From: Trissonchulus latispiculum
Lineage: Eukaryota; Nematoda; Enoplea; Enoplida; Ironidae
DNA: 64,000 nt
Direction of reading: 5' to 3'
Assembly (NCBI GenBank): GCA_030248195.1
Contig: JASAND010023148.1
Location: 1 to 64,000 of the forward strand
The notes under the pieces were generated by a model. The model was not told the origin of the DNA, did not search any database, and saw only the letters and a list, made by a program, of their open reading frames with translations. Every line of letters starts with the position of its first letter. Position 1 is the stretch's first letter. Position numbers and translations under genes: made by a program. Of this stretch, positions 1-11,689 are shown piece after piece.

Positions 1-1043
1 GGTGCTGGATCCCTCCTGGGTTCCCTCCTGCCAGGCCTCTTGAACTGTCTGCTCTGACCATGGCCTGGTCTTTGGATTGTTTGGCCGGACGGCCGGGGAC
101 TGTTTCGGCCTGGTTGGCCGTCGGTTTTGACTTTGGGCCGCACAATGCTTGTGTGTGGTGGCCATTTGGGTTGGTCCCATGTGGTGGTGGCCGCGGTTGG
201 CCGCCTCTGTGGACTTTTTGGGGCGTTTTGCGGCCGTTGCTTTGGTTCCATCTGGGTTGGTGGTCGGCTCAGTGCCTTGCCTGCGGCTGTCCGGCCATTT
301 TTCTGCGTCGGTGGGCATGTCTCCACTGCCCACCGGTTCCATCTTTGGGGAGCCTTGTTTGCTGGTCTCCCTGGTTTGGCCTTCTGGACTGTTGGGGCGC
401 CTTGCGTCCTTTGGTTGCCTTTGGTGACTGGTGTCATGGTCGGTTTGGCGCTGGTGGTTCTCCTGCCTATTTTGCCGTGGGGCGGGCTCATTTTGCCTGC
501 TTCCGCCTGCCATCTTGTCGGCTTTTGGTCAGGCTTGGTCGCTAGTTTCCGGCCTTTGGGAAGGCTTGGGGGCCTTTTGCCTTTGCCTGGTGGCCTATTG
601 GCCTTTGTGAACTTTTCCTGGTCTACCTGCCGCCATGGGGATGCTGGGCCAGGCGGTGCACGGCTTGTTTGGCCATTAATTTGTGCCTGGTCCCAGTCCC
701 GTTTGACTTTGGTCCTGGTTTGGTTGGGTTAGACTTGGTGAACTTTGACAGAAGACCCTTCGAGGCCTGGTACGGTGCGATCTGGTAGGGTCCGGCTGGA
801 CGGGCTCGTGGCTCAGTGACAGTCTACGGTCTGGAATTGCATCGTCTGCGGTGCTGGGGAGTAAACCGCATGTGTCCCATCTTCTGCACACCTGTGACAC
901 TGTCCCCCCACCCAAATCTTGTGTGATTTTTTGCTGTTGTTCAATCTGTGTTTTGGTGATTGGTATTTCTTTCGGGTTCTAGTATAATGGTTGTGATTGT
1001 TAGGAGGGAGCCGCAGGGATAAAATTTTAAAACTGGGGTTCAA
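1..1043 (-). pseudogene. Degenerate basic, proline-rich frame with Gag-knuckle-like remnant, cut by the window edge
   Basis: One minus-strand frame is open for 242 codons from base 728 to the left edge. It continues upstream in the same frame through two stops (TAA 729-731, TGA 813-815) to about 1043. The product is rich in Lys, Arg, Pro, Gln and Thr with few acidic residues, so it looks disordered and nucleic-acid binding. Before the TGA, at 870-899, a CHRC segment followed five residues later by His resembles a decayed retroelement Gag zinc knuckle (last Cys missing). The plus strand is also open in several frames here, but those products are Trp/Cys/Leu/Gly-rich and look like the antisense of this one. 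No enzyme domain is visible. Base composition is far more GC-rich than the rest of the window. A retroelement Gag is an inference only. Confidence 0.35.
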
Positions 1044-2302
1044 TTGACGACATTTTCTGTTCTTTTTGTCAGGGCGCTCGCCACCTCGGTATATCCGTTG
1101 TAACTGTCGGTGTCGGTATAGTTAGTTTCTCACTATCTCTTTTCTGTTTTGTTTTCTACTAAATATGGTTACACGGTTTATGCTTTCTTTCATATTTCAA
1201 ATTTTCTCCGCTTTTCCTCGAATACTACAATTTCTTGATGACACTATTTCTTCTTTTCTTATTTTTACTAATCTAGTATTTTTGTCTGGCATTGTTAATC
1301 CTACTTCATTCCATTTTGGCTGCTACTTACATGTACAATTTTTGATTCCTTGCCTATACTGCCTTTGTTTAATACTTCTATGCATAATAATTTCTCTTGT
1401 CACACATATATTCACAATATTGGGTTTTTGTTCTTATTTCTGCTGTTGTTTCCTGTCGGTGCTCCCTACTCTTTTGGTACCTGGGTGTGCTCGGGCGGGA
1501 ATTTAAAATTTTACGTAGGTTTTGAGTAGGTAAGTAAGCTTTGTAGTAGTTTGTCAAAAATGTCTTGATTCAGTTTCGAGTAGTTTTACCGTCGGCCGGT
1601 AAGCATGTTAAAAAGTTGTGTGCTCAACCGTGGTATGGTGTATGTTCACCGCAGTTGTTTACTTTTATCTTTACGTAATTTTCACCAAAGTTTTATCTTT
1701 ACTAGTACCTAAGGTACCTGTGAGTAACATCCTTTTTATCAAGTTGTCTAACTTAGTGGACCCGTCCGAGGCCGCCCGGGGCCAAAAGAGGGGGTATTAT
1801 GTGAAGTTAGCACCGGCAGGAAAGATATAAATTATTCATGTGCTGCTAAGCCTAAGTGAAAATGACATTTCATTTGACAAACGTTCAACCTTTTCGCATT
1901 ACTCTTGTCTAAATTCGTAGGTTCGGATAGCTAATAGTTGTAATCCTCCATGTTGGGTTGGTCAGAAAGAGTGTGGGTGTAAGTTTCGTCAGGAACGGTT
2001 GGGTTGCAAACTTTGGGCTCGAACTTTGGGTAAAGTTGTTTTGGGGTGTTTAATCAAGTTTGATCTGTCGCTTAGCCGGCTTTTGCCGAGCATTTTTGTG
2101 TTTAGTTTAGTATTTTGTCAAGTTCGTAATTTGGTGTTTGAAATTAATGTTTCATTCTAATTTTGTCATCAAGTTCTTGTCGAAATTAAATAAACCGTTG
2201 TAATTATTTCGTCGTCTGGTAGTTGGTCAAGTCCGAACATTGCTCCAGCATCACACACCACCGTTGTTACCTGTAGTTTAGTCTTATCCTAGAGAGTAAA
2301 AG
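1044..2302. other. Gene-free AT-rich stretch left of a spliced gene
   Basis: No supported coding region. Short plus-strand frames (1165-1506, 1618-1830) are hydrophobic and low-complexity, and I treat them as chance. At 1068-1083, minus strand, a TGGCGAGCGCC string could be a retroelement primer-binding site for the frame to its left, but no LTR boundaries were recognised. Confidence 0.3.
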
Positions 2303-2705
2303 TCAGACAGCAGCATTTTTACTAAGATCAGTATAGTCAAACTTCACAATTGGATTTTGGCGCGAAGTAGGTTTGATTGCACACCGTGCACTGAGTTCGC
2401 TCAAGGCAGTTGCTTTTGTGAGAATCCATGAGCCTTTGCATGGAAACAACCTCCTCGCAAAAATCGGAAAACAGAAAATTGACGGCAGTATGGGAGTTAG
2501 TGCCATATGTTCCCCGAAGTGAGCACTTTTGGGGAAAATCTGCCAAATCTGCAACAAGCTGGTTAATGGTATAATGGCGGGGATTCTCATTTCTGAGTAG
2601 CTCCTTTGTAAGGTAGACGGTTTTACTCTGCCACGGCACGTTTATACACACAGTCGGGCAGAGAGCACAAAGGCGAGCAATGCTCTCTGTATCTGTGACA
2701 ACTGT
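2303..2705 (-). CDS. Candidate Cys-rich exon, distantly like the small zinc-protein family
   Basis: A minus-strand frame without stops runs from about 2705 to 2337. It carries CALC and CTVC pairs near its two ends, with a Leu/Glu-rich stretch (KELLRNENPRHYTINQLVADL) between them. The order C..C, a VP segment, a helical stretch and then a second CxxC recalls the zinc protein at 22643-23282, but identity is low. No start codon or clear acceptor fixes its 5' end. It lies just downstream of the spliced gene at 2878-3611 on the same strand and could be a further exon of it. An overlapping frame (2303-2590) looks like a shadow. Confidence 0.3.
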
Positions 2706-2877
2706 CCAGACTTGCGCCGTCTACCCGATTGCTGTAATGGCAGTAATTTAACGACAACAGACCACAATGCTCATAGTGCAGAGCGAAGCAGGTGCCTCTG
2801 CTTTCAAAATAACCGCACGGAGATGTTACCCGAAAACCTCATTTTCCCTCTTCAGCTAAAAAGCCCATGAGTGTTCG

Positions 2878-3148
2878 TTAACATATTAGGAGGTGGGAGG
2901 GAAAACAAGGGGCTGATGTGAATGTACTCTTCAGTGTCAAACCCATTAGCATAGGGAAGACAGGTGTACTCCCTGTTCCCAAAATGCGGACGGCTTCCCT
3001 CTCTAATGAGGCAATCACCGCATCTTTGTTAGTAGCACTGTTGTCAGCGAAACTACCACATTTAGGAGTAAACTTATCTGAGAGAATGTTCCGTAGTAAA
3101 AGGTAGTACAAGCCGTTCCCACTAGTTCTCAAATGCCTGGTATTCCCA
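2878..3148 (-). CDS. Terminal exon of an unrecognised spliced gene
   Basis: A strong acceptor (pyrimidine run ending TTTCAG) ends at 3149 and is followed by an open frame of about 90 codons to a TAA at 2878. The predicted segment is compact and mixed in composition (Leu/Tyr-rich start, then an Ala/Glu/Arg helix, then a Phe/Pro end) and has no low-complexity character. I do not recognise a family. It probably joins the exons at 3256-3611, but the donor between them is uncertain. Confidence 0.4.
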
Positions 3149-3255
3149 CTGAAACAGAAAAAGTACGGATGAAAGCAACAGTGAAAAACTTCATTCTATC
3201 GAATTGAATGAAGAATCGAATCGAATGAAGTTGAATTTAAATTGCAAAACTAGAG

Positions 3256-3611
3256 TTACATATGTAGATTTTTACATTCACTAAACTGGCGAAAGAATAA
3301 ACGAATGAATAAAGTTGTATAGATGTACAGCAATACTGTCATTTTTGGCAAATTCCTATTGATTGAATTGTCAATATAGAAGCTTGGACTAAAAAGCACC
3401 ACTGCTCCATTATCTTTGATGGAGTTTGGCAGGGAGCGGAGCTGCTCCTCCAAGTTGCCCGTGAATTCATTTCGGTCAATCTAAAGTAAATTAAAATGAA
3501 AAATTAGCATTTCCAAAGATTAATTGTACTATGTAATTTACTACTTTTCAAATTTACCATAACAGTGGAAGAGATTAAACTTAGATTTACGCTCACTTGG
3601 TCTCCTGACAT
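3256..3611 (-). CDS. First two exons of the unrecognised spliced gene
   Basis: The first ATG on the minus strand is at 3609-3611 (MSGDQ). The reading reaches a GTGAGC donor at 3596, and the intron (3481-3596, 116 bp) ends in TTTACTTTAG. The second exon continues in phase from 3480 with a charged segment (IDRNEFTGNLEEQLRSLPNS) and a hydrophobic one. The frame stays open to 3256, but the last 30 codons are AT-rich and may already be intron leading to the exon at 2878-3148. Phase agreement across the intron is the main support. Function unknown. Confidence 0.45.
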
Positions 3612-3659
3612 CTTCTCTTGTATTAACAGATTTTTCAGCAAAGGTAGTGAGGAGATCTA

Positions 3660-5294
3660 GTAGTGGACAGCTTGAACGTAAATCGAATAATATCAAACAA
3701 ATAGTTTATCTATAACAACAATAGAAACTTTATTCAGCAGTATATTGAGTTTTTCGAAATTGTCCGGTGTAACTTTTTGCGTAATTGGGTTACTCGAAAT
3801 GATTGAAGGATGAAACCTAATAAATTAAAATGTGTAAAAATTGGCAGGGATTGGGAAATAGTTCCGGTAGACGGTGAAAGATGGCCTAAAATTGATTTGC
3901 ACCAATTGTAACAAAAATTTCATGTCCATGGAAAACTTACATTAACATAGTTTGTCCAGATTGTTTGTGGGAATTAAGCATGGTAGCTGGGTAGTGTTTT
4001 GGCGTATAGATCATCAAAGATGGCCCAATAACTGATTTGTTATAATTGTAGTGTATGTATGTATATGTGTAATCGTTTGTTTTCTGTATTTACGTCAAGA
4101 AAATGAAGTAATGTGTGTTTGTTTTCTATATTGTAATCTGACCAGTTTGACAACTAATCTGACAGATAATCTGACAACTTCCTGTGAAATAGTTACATAT
4201 TTTCCTAGATTTTGAAAATCAAAACAATCAAAATTACAATTTCTTTTTACAGGGTATGTTTTTTGCGGTCTTTCTGACCGATCGGTGGATTATAAAATTT
4301 TCTTTCGACTTTACATGTCTCCACAAAACTCAAACGTATGTGCAAAAAACGTTTGATTGAAATGGACCACTTTTAACGTTAAGTTTGGAAGGTCAACAAT
4401 GGCCTAAAACCAATTTGGGCAGATTTTGACCAAATTTTCCAAAATTCATGGAAAATCAAAATCAGCATATTTTGTCAAATTTTTTTGTGGGAATCAAGCA
4501 GGGACGACTGGGTTGTCTTGGTGCATTGGTCGTCAGATTAAAACGAAAATTGTAAGTTGAACACAAAATTAAGTCTTCCACTTTTTTCCAGTGTCAGTTT
4601 TTGCGAACTTTAGCGATCGATCCTTTACGACTTTAAGACTACTGACTACTACGACGATTGAAGCTTTGTCGGTATTGGCATTTTAAAGTATGTACAACAT
4701 TTCAACAACATAAAATAGCACACTGCACTAGTATGTGAAACGAAATAAGAAACTTAAAATGATAGAATCTTGGCTAAAGCAAATAGTAAATTTCTGATTT
4801 GCATATATAAAGGTGTTTGCACGAACAACCGACAATTTTAAGCAATAGATTAGTAGGGTCCTTCATACCCTGGTCTGAAAGAACCGCGGCAACCTTCGCA
4901 AAGGAATATTGGAGCACTGGAAAAGTTTGCATATATAATGAAATTTTGTTCTAACTGCTGCATGCCTTCGCGATATTCATAAAGCTGTTGTTTGTCAGGG
5001 TGTTTGCAAAAAATGCAAATGCAATGCAAAAATGTATGAATTAGTTATTGCTGCTTGTCTGCCGAAATATATATTCAGGGAAAGTTCACTATGAACGGAA
5101 ATTTGAGTCATCAAAAATTGTGTATGTTATAACAACATTGTTTAGTTAACACGAGCCCCCATCGGATTTTTTCCTCCTTCAGGCTGAGCATTTTTTGGCG
5201 CGGTTAAAATAATCATATCACGCTGCTTATATATTCATGAGCTTTCATGAAAGGAGGCTTATATTTTGTTTTGTTAACGTCAGCATTATATTTA
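3660..5294. other. No gene seen
   Basis: AT-rich DNA with no coding signal. Loose dispersed-repeat character around 4250-4600 (repeated phrases such as GTGGGAATCAAGCA, also seen in variant form near 3968), suggesting decayed transposable-element sequence. Confidence 0.4.
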
Positions 5295-5302
5295 ACGTAC
5301 AC

Positions 5303-6451
5303 TAGAGATGAGGATTTTGGCTCGCGGCTCGGCTCGGCTCGCGAGCCGGCAACAATTTCTCCCGAGCCGAGCCGAGCCGGAGAATTGAAACTCCGAGCCG
5401 AGCCGAGCCGAGCCGACCCTGTCGAAAAGTTCACTGTAATTAGTTCAAACAAAATAGCCAACAAATTCTATGAATTCTGTTTTCTGGTTTCAACTTTGTC
5501 GTCTAATTTTCCGTTTTTCCTTGTCTTTATTCATACCTTCCTTCCACGCCAACTTAGTTTAAACGTTAGGCTGTGCTCGAAGTCGTCTTATGTATGGTGT
5601 AGTTACTAGTTAGAAAGAAATATTTTGACTTAATTATTTCAACGTGTCATATTTGGTTTTATCAAAACTATTACAATTAAAATTTGCATTGTCTTACTAC
5701 TGTGGCTTTGGGTTGTTGTAGTAATTCATATGATAGCATAAAAGGTTGTAAAACTGCTGATTATATACCAGAAATGCTTACTATTAATTTAGAGTTTGAA
5801 ATTATTTTGCATAATTACAATTGACAACGATTATGGCTACGATCGGCAGAGAGCAATTAAAGGAGTTGAAATTTGTTAAAACTTAAAAATAATTTAAAAG
5901 AATTCTGAATTTTATTGCTGAGTTCTCAAGCATTTTGCAATTTATCAGATTATATATTCCTTTTTTGAAGACTGCGGAAAACAAAAAGTTTTCTCCTGAT
6001 TTTTTTCGGCGTTTATCAGTGGTTCCTTTCCATATTATATACATAGAATAAAACAAGCATGAATGGGTGCCCGCGCACTTTCATAGAATATACATTTACC
6101 AAATATTAATATCATTAAACCTTATAACCCTGCACTCTGCAGCTCGCAATGTCTCGGTAATAATGGAGTTTTGGTGATTCACACTTGTACACAAAAGCTA
6201 GACAGCTGTTTTCAGGTTTTTTGTCAAAAACAACGTAGAAAATCCACAATTCGGTGCAATCGGTCAAACTTCAAATTTTAAGCTGGGCGAGCCGAGCCGA
6301 GCCGAGCCGAGCCGACCCACTTTCAATATTCTACCGAGCCGAGCCGAGCCGAGCCGGGTATGCCCGCGAGCCGAGCCGAGCCGAGCCGACCACATTTTCT
6401 CCCGAGCCGAGCCGAGCCGAGCCGGAAAATCCCGGCTCGTCCTCATCTCTA
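5303..6451. mobile_element. hAT-type non-autonomous element (MITE) with (CGGCT)n subterminal repeats
   Basis: The element starts TAGAGATGAGGA and ends with the inverse TCCTCATCTCTA. It is flanked by an 8-bp target duplication, ACGTACAC (5295-5302) and AGGTACAC (6452-6459), seven of eight bases identical. Short TIRs of the TAGAGATG type with 8-bp duplications are the hallmark of the hAT superfamily. Just inside each end are dense runs of GAGCC/CGGCT repeats (5322-5417 and 6286-6437). The interior is AT-rich with no transposase. The short ARG/SAR-rich frames here are translations of the pentamer repeat. It sits immediately upstream of the kinase-like sequence and may have split its 5' part. Confidence 0.8.
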
Positions 6452-6459
6452 AGGTACAC

Positions 6460-7803
6460 CAGACGGAACGTCATTCCAACAGAAAACGAAGTCGCACAAC
6501 AGGATAGCTCTGTCTTTGCTTTTGAAAACATCAATCCTACAACCGTGGTATGGTTTACTGTTAAGTTATATATAGGATGGGATGAGATGCATGAATTGAA
6601 TGCAACTCTAGCGACTGAACTCAGCCTGCCTCCGTATTTTTTAGTGAAGGTTCTTCTGATATTGAACCACTAATTATGACTTCTACTTCTGATGAATCAG
6701 TTCGGATTCACAAATCGATTTTGACTTTCGGATTGTGCGTTTAACTTCTTGCCCACAGTGGTGTTTACCCAATTTCATTGCGCAAGTGCAGTACAGAACA
6801 TTTGTTCCTAGACTTTTGCCTACGATTCGAAAGGCTAGTAGCCTTAGTTCATTAAATTTGTAATTTCCTGCTATAATTTTTTTGTCAGTTTTAACTATTT
6901 ATTTATATATACTTTCAATTTTAGGGTCCCGCTAATTGGATTAAACGATGGATCGACTTCAGAGATGGAACATGGTATCATTTTCCTATGCCCATTCGAA
7001 ATTTTGAGATCAAATAAAGCCATAGTAGGTCACTTCACGGCACTGCTCAAAAGACTTTCCTTGCTCCATTCTATGCCGAACGGTTGTGTAACTTCTTTTG
7101 ATTTGAAAATGAAATTGCTGGCGCATCCCAATTTTTGGTACAAACCAAAAAGGTGAATCTTGTTCAGATCCAGAAAGTATGCGGTTTGCAAATACTATGA
7201 AAATTTTGCGCACACCCAGTTTATATAATGAAATTTCTTTACTACACGGACAAGTGGCTGAAGGGATCGCCAGAGAACGTTTTCGTCAAATTGTAGAGAT
7301 GGTTGCTATAGCTCAAGTGCATGGAATTGCTTTGTGGAAATTAGTCTATCCAAATGTTTAATATTATGCAGGAACTACTTCTAAAGTTATTAAAGCTAGA
7401 AATTTTCTGCATAATCACATGTTTGCTACATTTGGCAATGATTGGGTAATGAGCGATAGGATTCTTCCGACTACTCCATTTTACCGAGCCCCTGAAACTT
7501 TTACAAACGAATTATATCAGTTAACTAAAAGTGATGTTTGGAGTGTGGGAATTTTATTATATACCATGCTTACTGGTAGATATTCATTCAGTGGACCAGC
7601 TAATACAACTTTAGGAATCGAATTTGCAGAGGTTATTTTCTTATAACGAATACGATGCCATAACCCCTATGGTACGTGAATTAGTCGGAAGAATGCTATG
7701 CTTGAAGCCCACCAATCGACCGACTGCTTTTCAAGTGGTACAGCATCCGTGGGCCGATACAGTGACTTACCTGATTTTGAAATTCTCTGATAGTTTAATG
7801 TAG
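6460..7803 (+). pseudogene. Tribbles-like pseudokinase, broken copy 1
   Basis: Pieces of one kinase-like protein are spread over several frames. An N-terminal acidic/Ser segment (IGWDEMHELNATLATELSLPP) comes first. An exon follows after the TTTTAG acceptor near 6923. Then a helix with RERFRQIVEMVAIAQVHGIA corresponds to the region before the catalytic loop. The C-lobe reads YRAPETF (APE motif), KSDVWSVGILLYTMLTGRYSF, and, after a one-base frame change near 7625, NRPTAFQVVQHPWAD ending at a TAG. The YTMLxGRYxF and HPW signatures and a non-canonical catalytic loop point to the Tribbles family, whose members act as scaffolds for ubiquitin ligases and MAPK kinases. Stops and frameshifts make it non-functional. 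A related copy lies at 49337-50390. Confidence 0.5.
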
Positions 7804-9099
7804 CCACCAAGCGTTTCTCAAGCTTTGACTTTGAACTTTGACATTGAAATTAAATTGACCCTAGTATTCGAAAACGGCTTAAGGTCGCACTTCCCTTACA
7901 TTCAGTCCACTTTGGAAAGCTATAACTTTCTCATATTGAGAGCTATGAATTGAGCGACATATCAAAATGAAGCTCTAATTCTTCTGCGTCGTTTGTTATC
8001 ATTGAAACATGTCTACCTAATTTGGATGTTTCGCAAACTTACCAAACGCGGCCACAATCTTTGACCAAAATTTATTTTGAAAAAATTTTAAGCAACAAGA
8101 AAATGCTCGTATCCAATGTGTTTATGAGATAATTTGCCAGGGACGGTTTCTTGATTTTGTCAAAATATCATTTCAGTATGCAGAAATTGAGTATTTTCTG
8201 AAAATTTGGCATTTTATCCAACTTTGAAAAATCACTGCTCTTGATTGGAGGCTGATAAAGAAAAACAAACAAAAAACCGCCCCGGGCAAATTGTCCAAAC
8301 ATACTGTGTGCAAAATATCTTTTAGATTCACCCATTGGTTGTGGAGCAATCTTCGGTCAAAAAATTTTGGCCGCAATTTGACGAAATCAATTATTCGAAC
8401 AGAACTTCAGACTCATTCAGTGTACAGGGCTCTAATTAACCTAATTTGTGCCTCTTTCGAAGCTCTTTCATTTGAGTATAAACTTGTCTACGCTTGTAGT
8501 GTATACTGGCTCCAATTTAACAAAACCTGTTTTCAGCAAGATCGTGTCAAAATAACCAATTTTCGAGCAGAAGTTGATCAAAATTCACTGCTCAAAAACG
8601 ATAAGAGCTAGAGAGTTATGTCTAAAAGCAAAGTTATAGAGCACATAATAAGCTTTAAAATGATTATAGTCGCTGGGAATAATTTTTATACATAGTTCTA
8701 GAACTTCAAATTTCTGTTTCTCACTGTACATTAATGTTATGAAGCTGGCGTTTTTGCAAGACGTTTATTATCATTCCCGATGTATTTTCTAAAAGTTTGA
8801 ATGAAATCGGGCAATAATTGCACTTTCTGCAACTATATCTGCACGTATGGGGAGCACGACCTTGAAACTGCTTCAAGGTTTCGAAAATGAGGGTTTGTTA
8901 ATTATTAGTTAATAATCGTAATTATTATCTGGATAGGCACACCTAGATCACCTACCAAGGCTGTATTAATTAACTGATATTAATAATATATAAAATAAAA
9001 TGCTCAGTAGAATTGTATTTATGTGCTGTGCTTATAGTTTATAGCTTTCGTATATATTCGGAACATATATATTTGGGTTTATGGTTATTTGCTACGTAT
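7804..9099. other. Unassigned sequence absent from the second copy
   Basis: Comparison with 49337-51420 shows that the second locus jumps directly from the equivalent of about 7405 to that of about 9105, so the kinase C-lobe and this stretch were either lost there or gained here. No convincing gene; the 106-codon frame at 8291-8611 lacks recognisable motifs. Confidence 0.4.
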
Positions 9100-9956
9100 G
9101 CTGTGTTTGCTGTATTAGATTTGTGCTGGCTAAGCAGTAGTAGTGCATTGTGACTTTGTTAAAAAATATGAAGGCTATAGATGCTTACTAGTCACTACTG
9201 CCAAGCCGGTGTTACCAATTGTCATGTTTTTTGTTCGTCTTCTTGTATTGTAATGTCTAATACATGTGATAGAGTTTTCCTAATGGGTTGTCCTTTGGAG
9301 TGGTCTTGAATCAAATGGGAACCTCTTTCCTTTTAAAAACACACATACGCACGCGCACCTGATGCACATGAAACAGGGGAGCCGTCCTAATTTCAGTCTC
9401 TTCTAATACACTACCGTAAGACCAGGCGAGTTACTAGTGGAAAACGGAAATTTTAATAAGTTATATTCTAACCTAGTTACTGTTGTTAAAAAACCAGTAT
9501 ATACTTGAAATTAAATTCGAAAATTAAAACAAAAATAATAATCACAACAAAAAAGGTGTAATTGGTATTCCGAAATCATACATAATTCTTAATTTAACGG
9601 AATATTAAAAAAAATAAACAAGGCTTTAAAGTTACCTTAAGTTTCAGGAAGAATGCCTGAAGTGGCTTCAGTTGGCCTGACCGATGGAGCCAGAGGTGGC
9701 AGCTTAACCCTAGGAATCCCCTCTCCCCACCCCATGTGGGAACTCCCTCCCCACAGAAAACTTCAAAATTTAGAAATAGGCGGGCATGCGCCTCAATCCA
9801 CTCCAACCCGCGCAGGATTGCCCCATGCCGGTCTGCAATTTGCAGTCTGCAGTCCAGCCTAGGCATTCCTCCAGGGTAGTACCGTCACCGTACCAGTCCC
9901 GGAGCTCGCGCATAGCGGTGCGTATCCCATGGATATCCGCGCTCAACTGTGGGTAA
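9100..9956. repeat. Duplicated block, partner of 50385-51235
   Basis: Bases from TGTATTAGATTTGTGCTGGC onward match 50385-51235 with scattered substitutions and small indels, including the segment with 8-12 bp runs of CA-rich sequence near 9340. The right part carries the 3' half of the MAAVNQ-type reading frame described at 9770-11253. Confidence 0.75.
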
Positions 9957-11253
9957 TGTAAAGATTTGGAAGTGTACCGACCAAACTTTACGAGTGGGAA
10001 ACTGTGCACAAGGAGAACGTCGAACCTGGAGGAGATGTAGTTCCAGTCGACCTAACTAACCTCGCCAACAAGCCTAAGTGAATCCTACCGAATGGAGTTT
10101 AACCACCGATGAGAAGCAAAGACTCAAGTATAAAAGACCTACCCCAAATTTGCTGAAAAGTACATACTCAAAAATAACTAACTACCTACCCAAATATTTC
10201 TTAGAAAAAGCCCTACTTACCGAGTATACAATTCTAATACAAAAACCTAAACTAAAATAGACGCCCTAAAATGGTCCAAAAAGAGACCACATTTACTTGA
10301 AAAGCGTGCTGGACAAAGGGACGGACCCCGAAAAGCGTACAGAAATTTTGACAGAAATATAGTGTAGACAACTAAACCCAACTGAATAATACGTTCACAA
10401 CAAAAGATAGGACAGACAATAAGACTACAAAACTCTCACAATAAAATACAAGAATTACTAGAAGGTAACTACAAAGAATTGCCCTAACTAGAAAAGAGAG
10501 AGCCTAAATATTTGAAGATAATTTTTAAAGACATTCAAACAAATTAAGAACAATAGATTTAGAAAAACTAATAAGGCTAAGGTAAATATGATAAGTCTAG
10601 CTCAACAGGGTTAACCTGGAGCGACTAGAAGCCTAGAGGGGTAAACCCTTTAGACATAGAAAGCGAGCAATAAGCACAGCAAATACTGGTAGGATAGAGC
10701 ACTGCTAATAATAGGGCCAGTAAGGGAAAGCAATAAAAATACACACGACTGCACTCTATGAAGGTAGGCCCCAGACTGAATAGCATTTGAGAAGTCTGAA
10801 AGAGAACTAGTTTTTGGACAGCGTGGAAGAATTTGATTGGTTAAAATTAGGACCAACTTTTAGAGAGAGAAAATGATAGAGATTTCTAGCAAACACAGGC
10901 ATACACACAGCGCCAGCTAGTAGCTAGGCTGACTGACACATATATGCATATTTTCTACATAGGCGCACAAAACTCAAGTATAAGAATTTCACACATAAAT
11001 TTCAAACAACTTTCAAAACACAATTTTCAATACAAATTTCTAACATTACAAATTATTCTCAAAGTAACTTCAACCTAAAATAAATTTAAACACACATACA
11101 TAATATTTTAAGAGGACTGACGTCACGCCGCCTCATTACAGTAACTTGTAAAGGACAGAGGCGGAATGTACGCCTCGCTAGGTGGGAGTTGCCAGGGAGG
11201 CAGCGGAGGATGGTCCGAGTGTCCAGCTTGATTTGCAGCAGCCATATTATGTA
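9770..11253 (-). pseudogene. Repeat-encoded small protein, copy interrupted by an insertion
   Basis: On the minus strand an ATG at 11251-11253 opens a Pro/Leu-rich N-terminus (MAAANQAG, ending near AYIPPL). The reading is broken by the 9964-11146 insertion and resumes beyond it with PQLSADIHGIRTAMRELRDW. The uninterrupted equivalent is at 51038-51331. Function unknown; conservation of the reading across two copies suggests it was once a real coding exon. Confidence 0.45.
9964..11146. mobile_element. 1.18-kb insertion with 7-bp target duplication, class unknown
   Basis: The insertion is flanked by TGTAAAG at 9957-9963 and 11147-11153, and the second locus (51230-51240) has a single copy at the uninterrupted site. 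No terminal inverted repeat is evident and no protein is encoded. A degenerate relative of its left end (GTGCACAAGGAGAACGTCGA and following) occurs at about 15080-15180. Variable-length duplications fit a retrotransposed element, but no poly(A) or LTR is seen. Confidence 0.6.
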
Positions 11254-11339
11254 GCTAAGTTCAATTTAAAATCTAAATGCAAATACAAGTTTGTATAACA
11301 TTGAAACTCCAATTAAATTTTAGACAACTTCCTTAGGAC

Positions 11340-11680
11340 CATAGGATAACGTGGGGGGGAATGGGGGGGTGCAGACCCCCCAGACCGACAAAAAACGGGT
11401 AGACCCCCTCAGCGAAAAGGAAAAAGGGCAGACCCTCTCGTCCAGAAAGCAAAAAAGGGTAGACCCCTCAGCGATTTTCACTGAAAATTGGTATTTGTTT
11501 AGCAAATTTTAGCGATTGTTTCAAAAAATTTCTTAAAAATCGCAAAAATTGTCATTTTTTACTAATTTTTGGTCAAAAACGTTAAAAATTAGCCATGTTT
11601 GCTAATTTCGGGGCAGACCCCCTTAAAATTTTGGATTTTTTTCAGGGGTAGACCCCACCCCAGAATCGGACCCTGTGTTA
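11340..11680. repeat. G-run region with recurring GTAGACCCC motif
   Basis: Two seven-G runs (11352-11368) are followed by at least six spaced copies of a G[CT]AGACCC motif. A variant of the right part (CAGACCCCCTTAAAATTTTGG to AGAATCGGACC) recurs near 45840-45925, so it is a dispersed repeat. No gene. Confidence 0.5.
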
Positions 11681-11689
11681 ATGTATGCC

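Noticed and set aside
60..732. Plus-strand frames of 92-201 codons at the left edge
   Set aside because: Three overlapping plus frames are open together and give Trp/Cys/Leu/Gly-rich products. The opposite strand gives a more plausible basic protein, so these look like antisense shadows of a GC-rich biased sequence.
6254..6673. Ala/Glu/Pro/Ser-Arg repeat protein
   Set aside because: Most of it is the (GAGCC)n subterminal repeat of the MITE; only its last third is a piece of the kinase-like gene.
10078..10260. 60-codon frame
   Set aside because: Lies in the non-coding insertion, Lys/Tyr-rich from AT bias, no conservation in related sequence.
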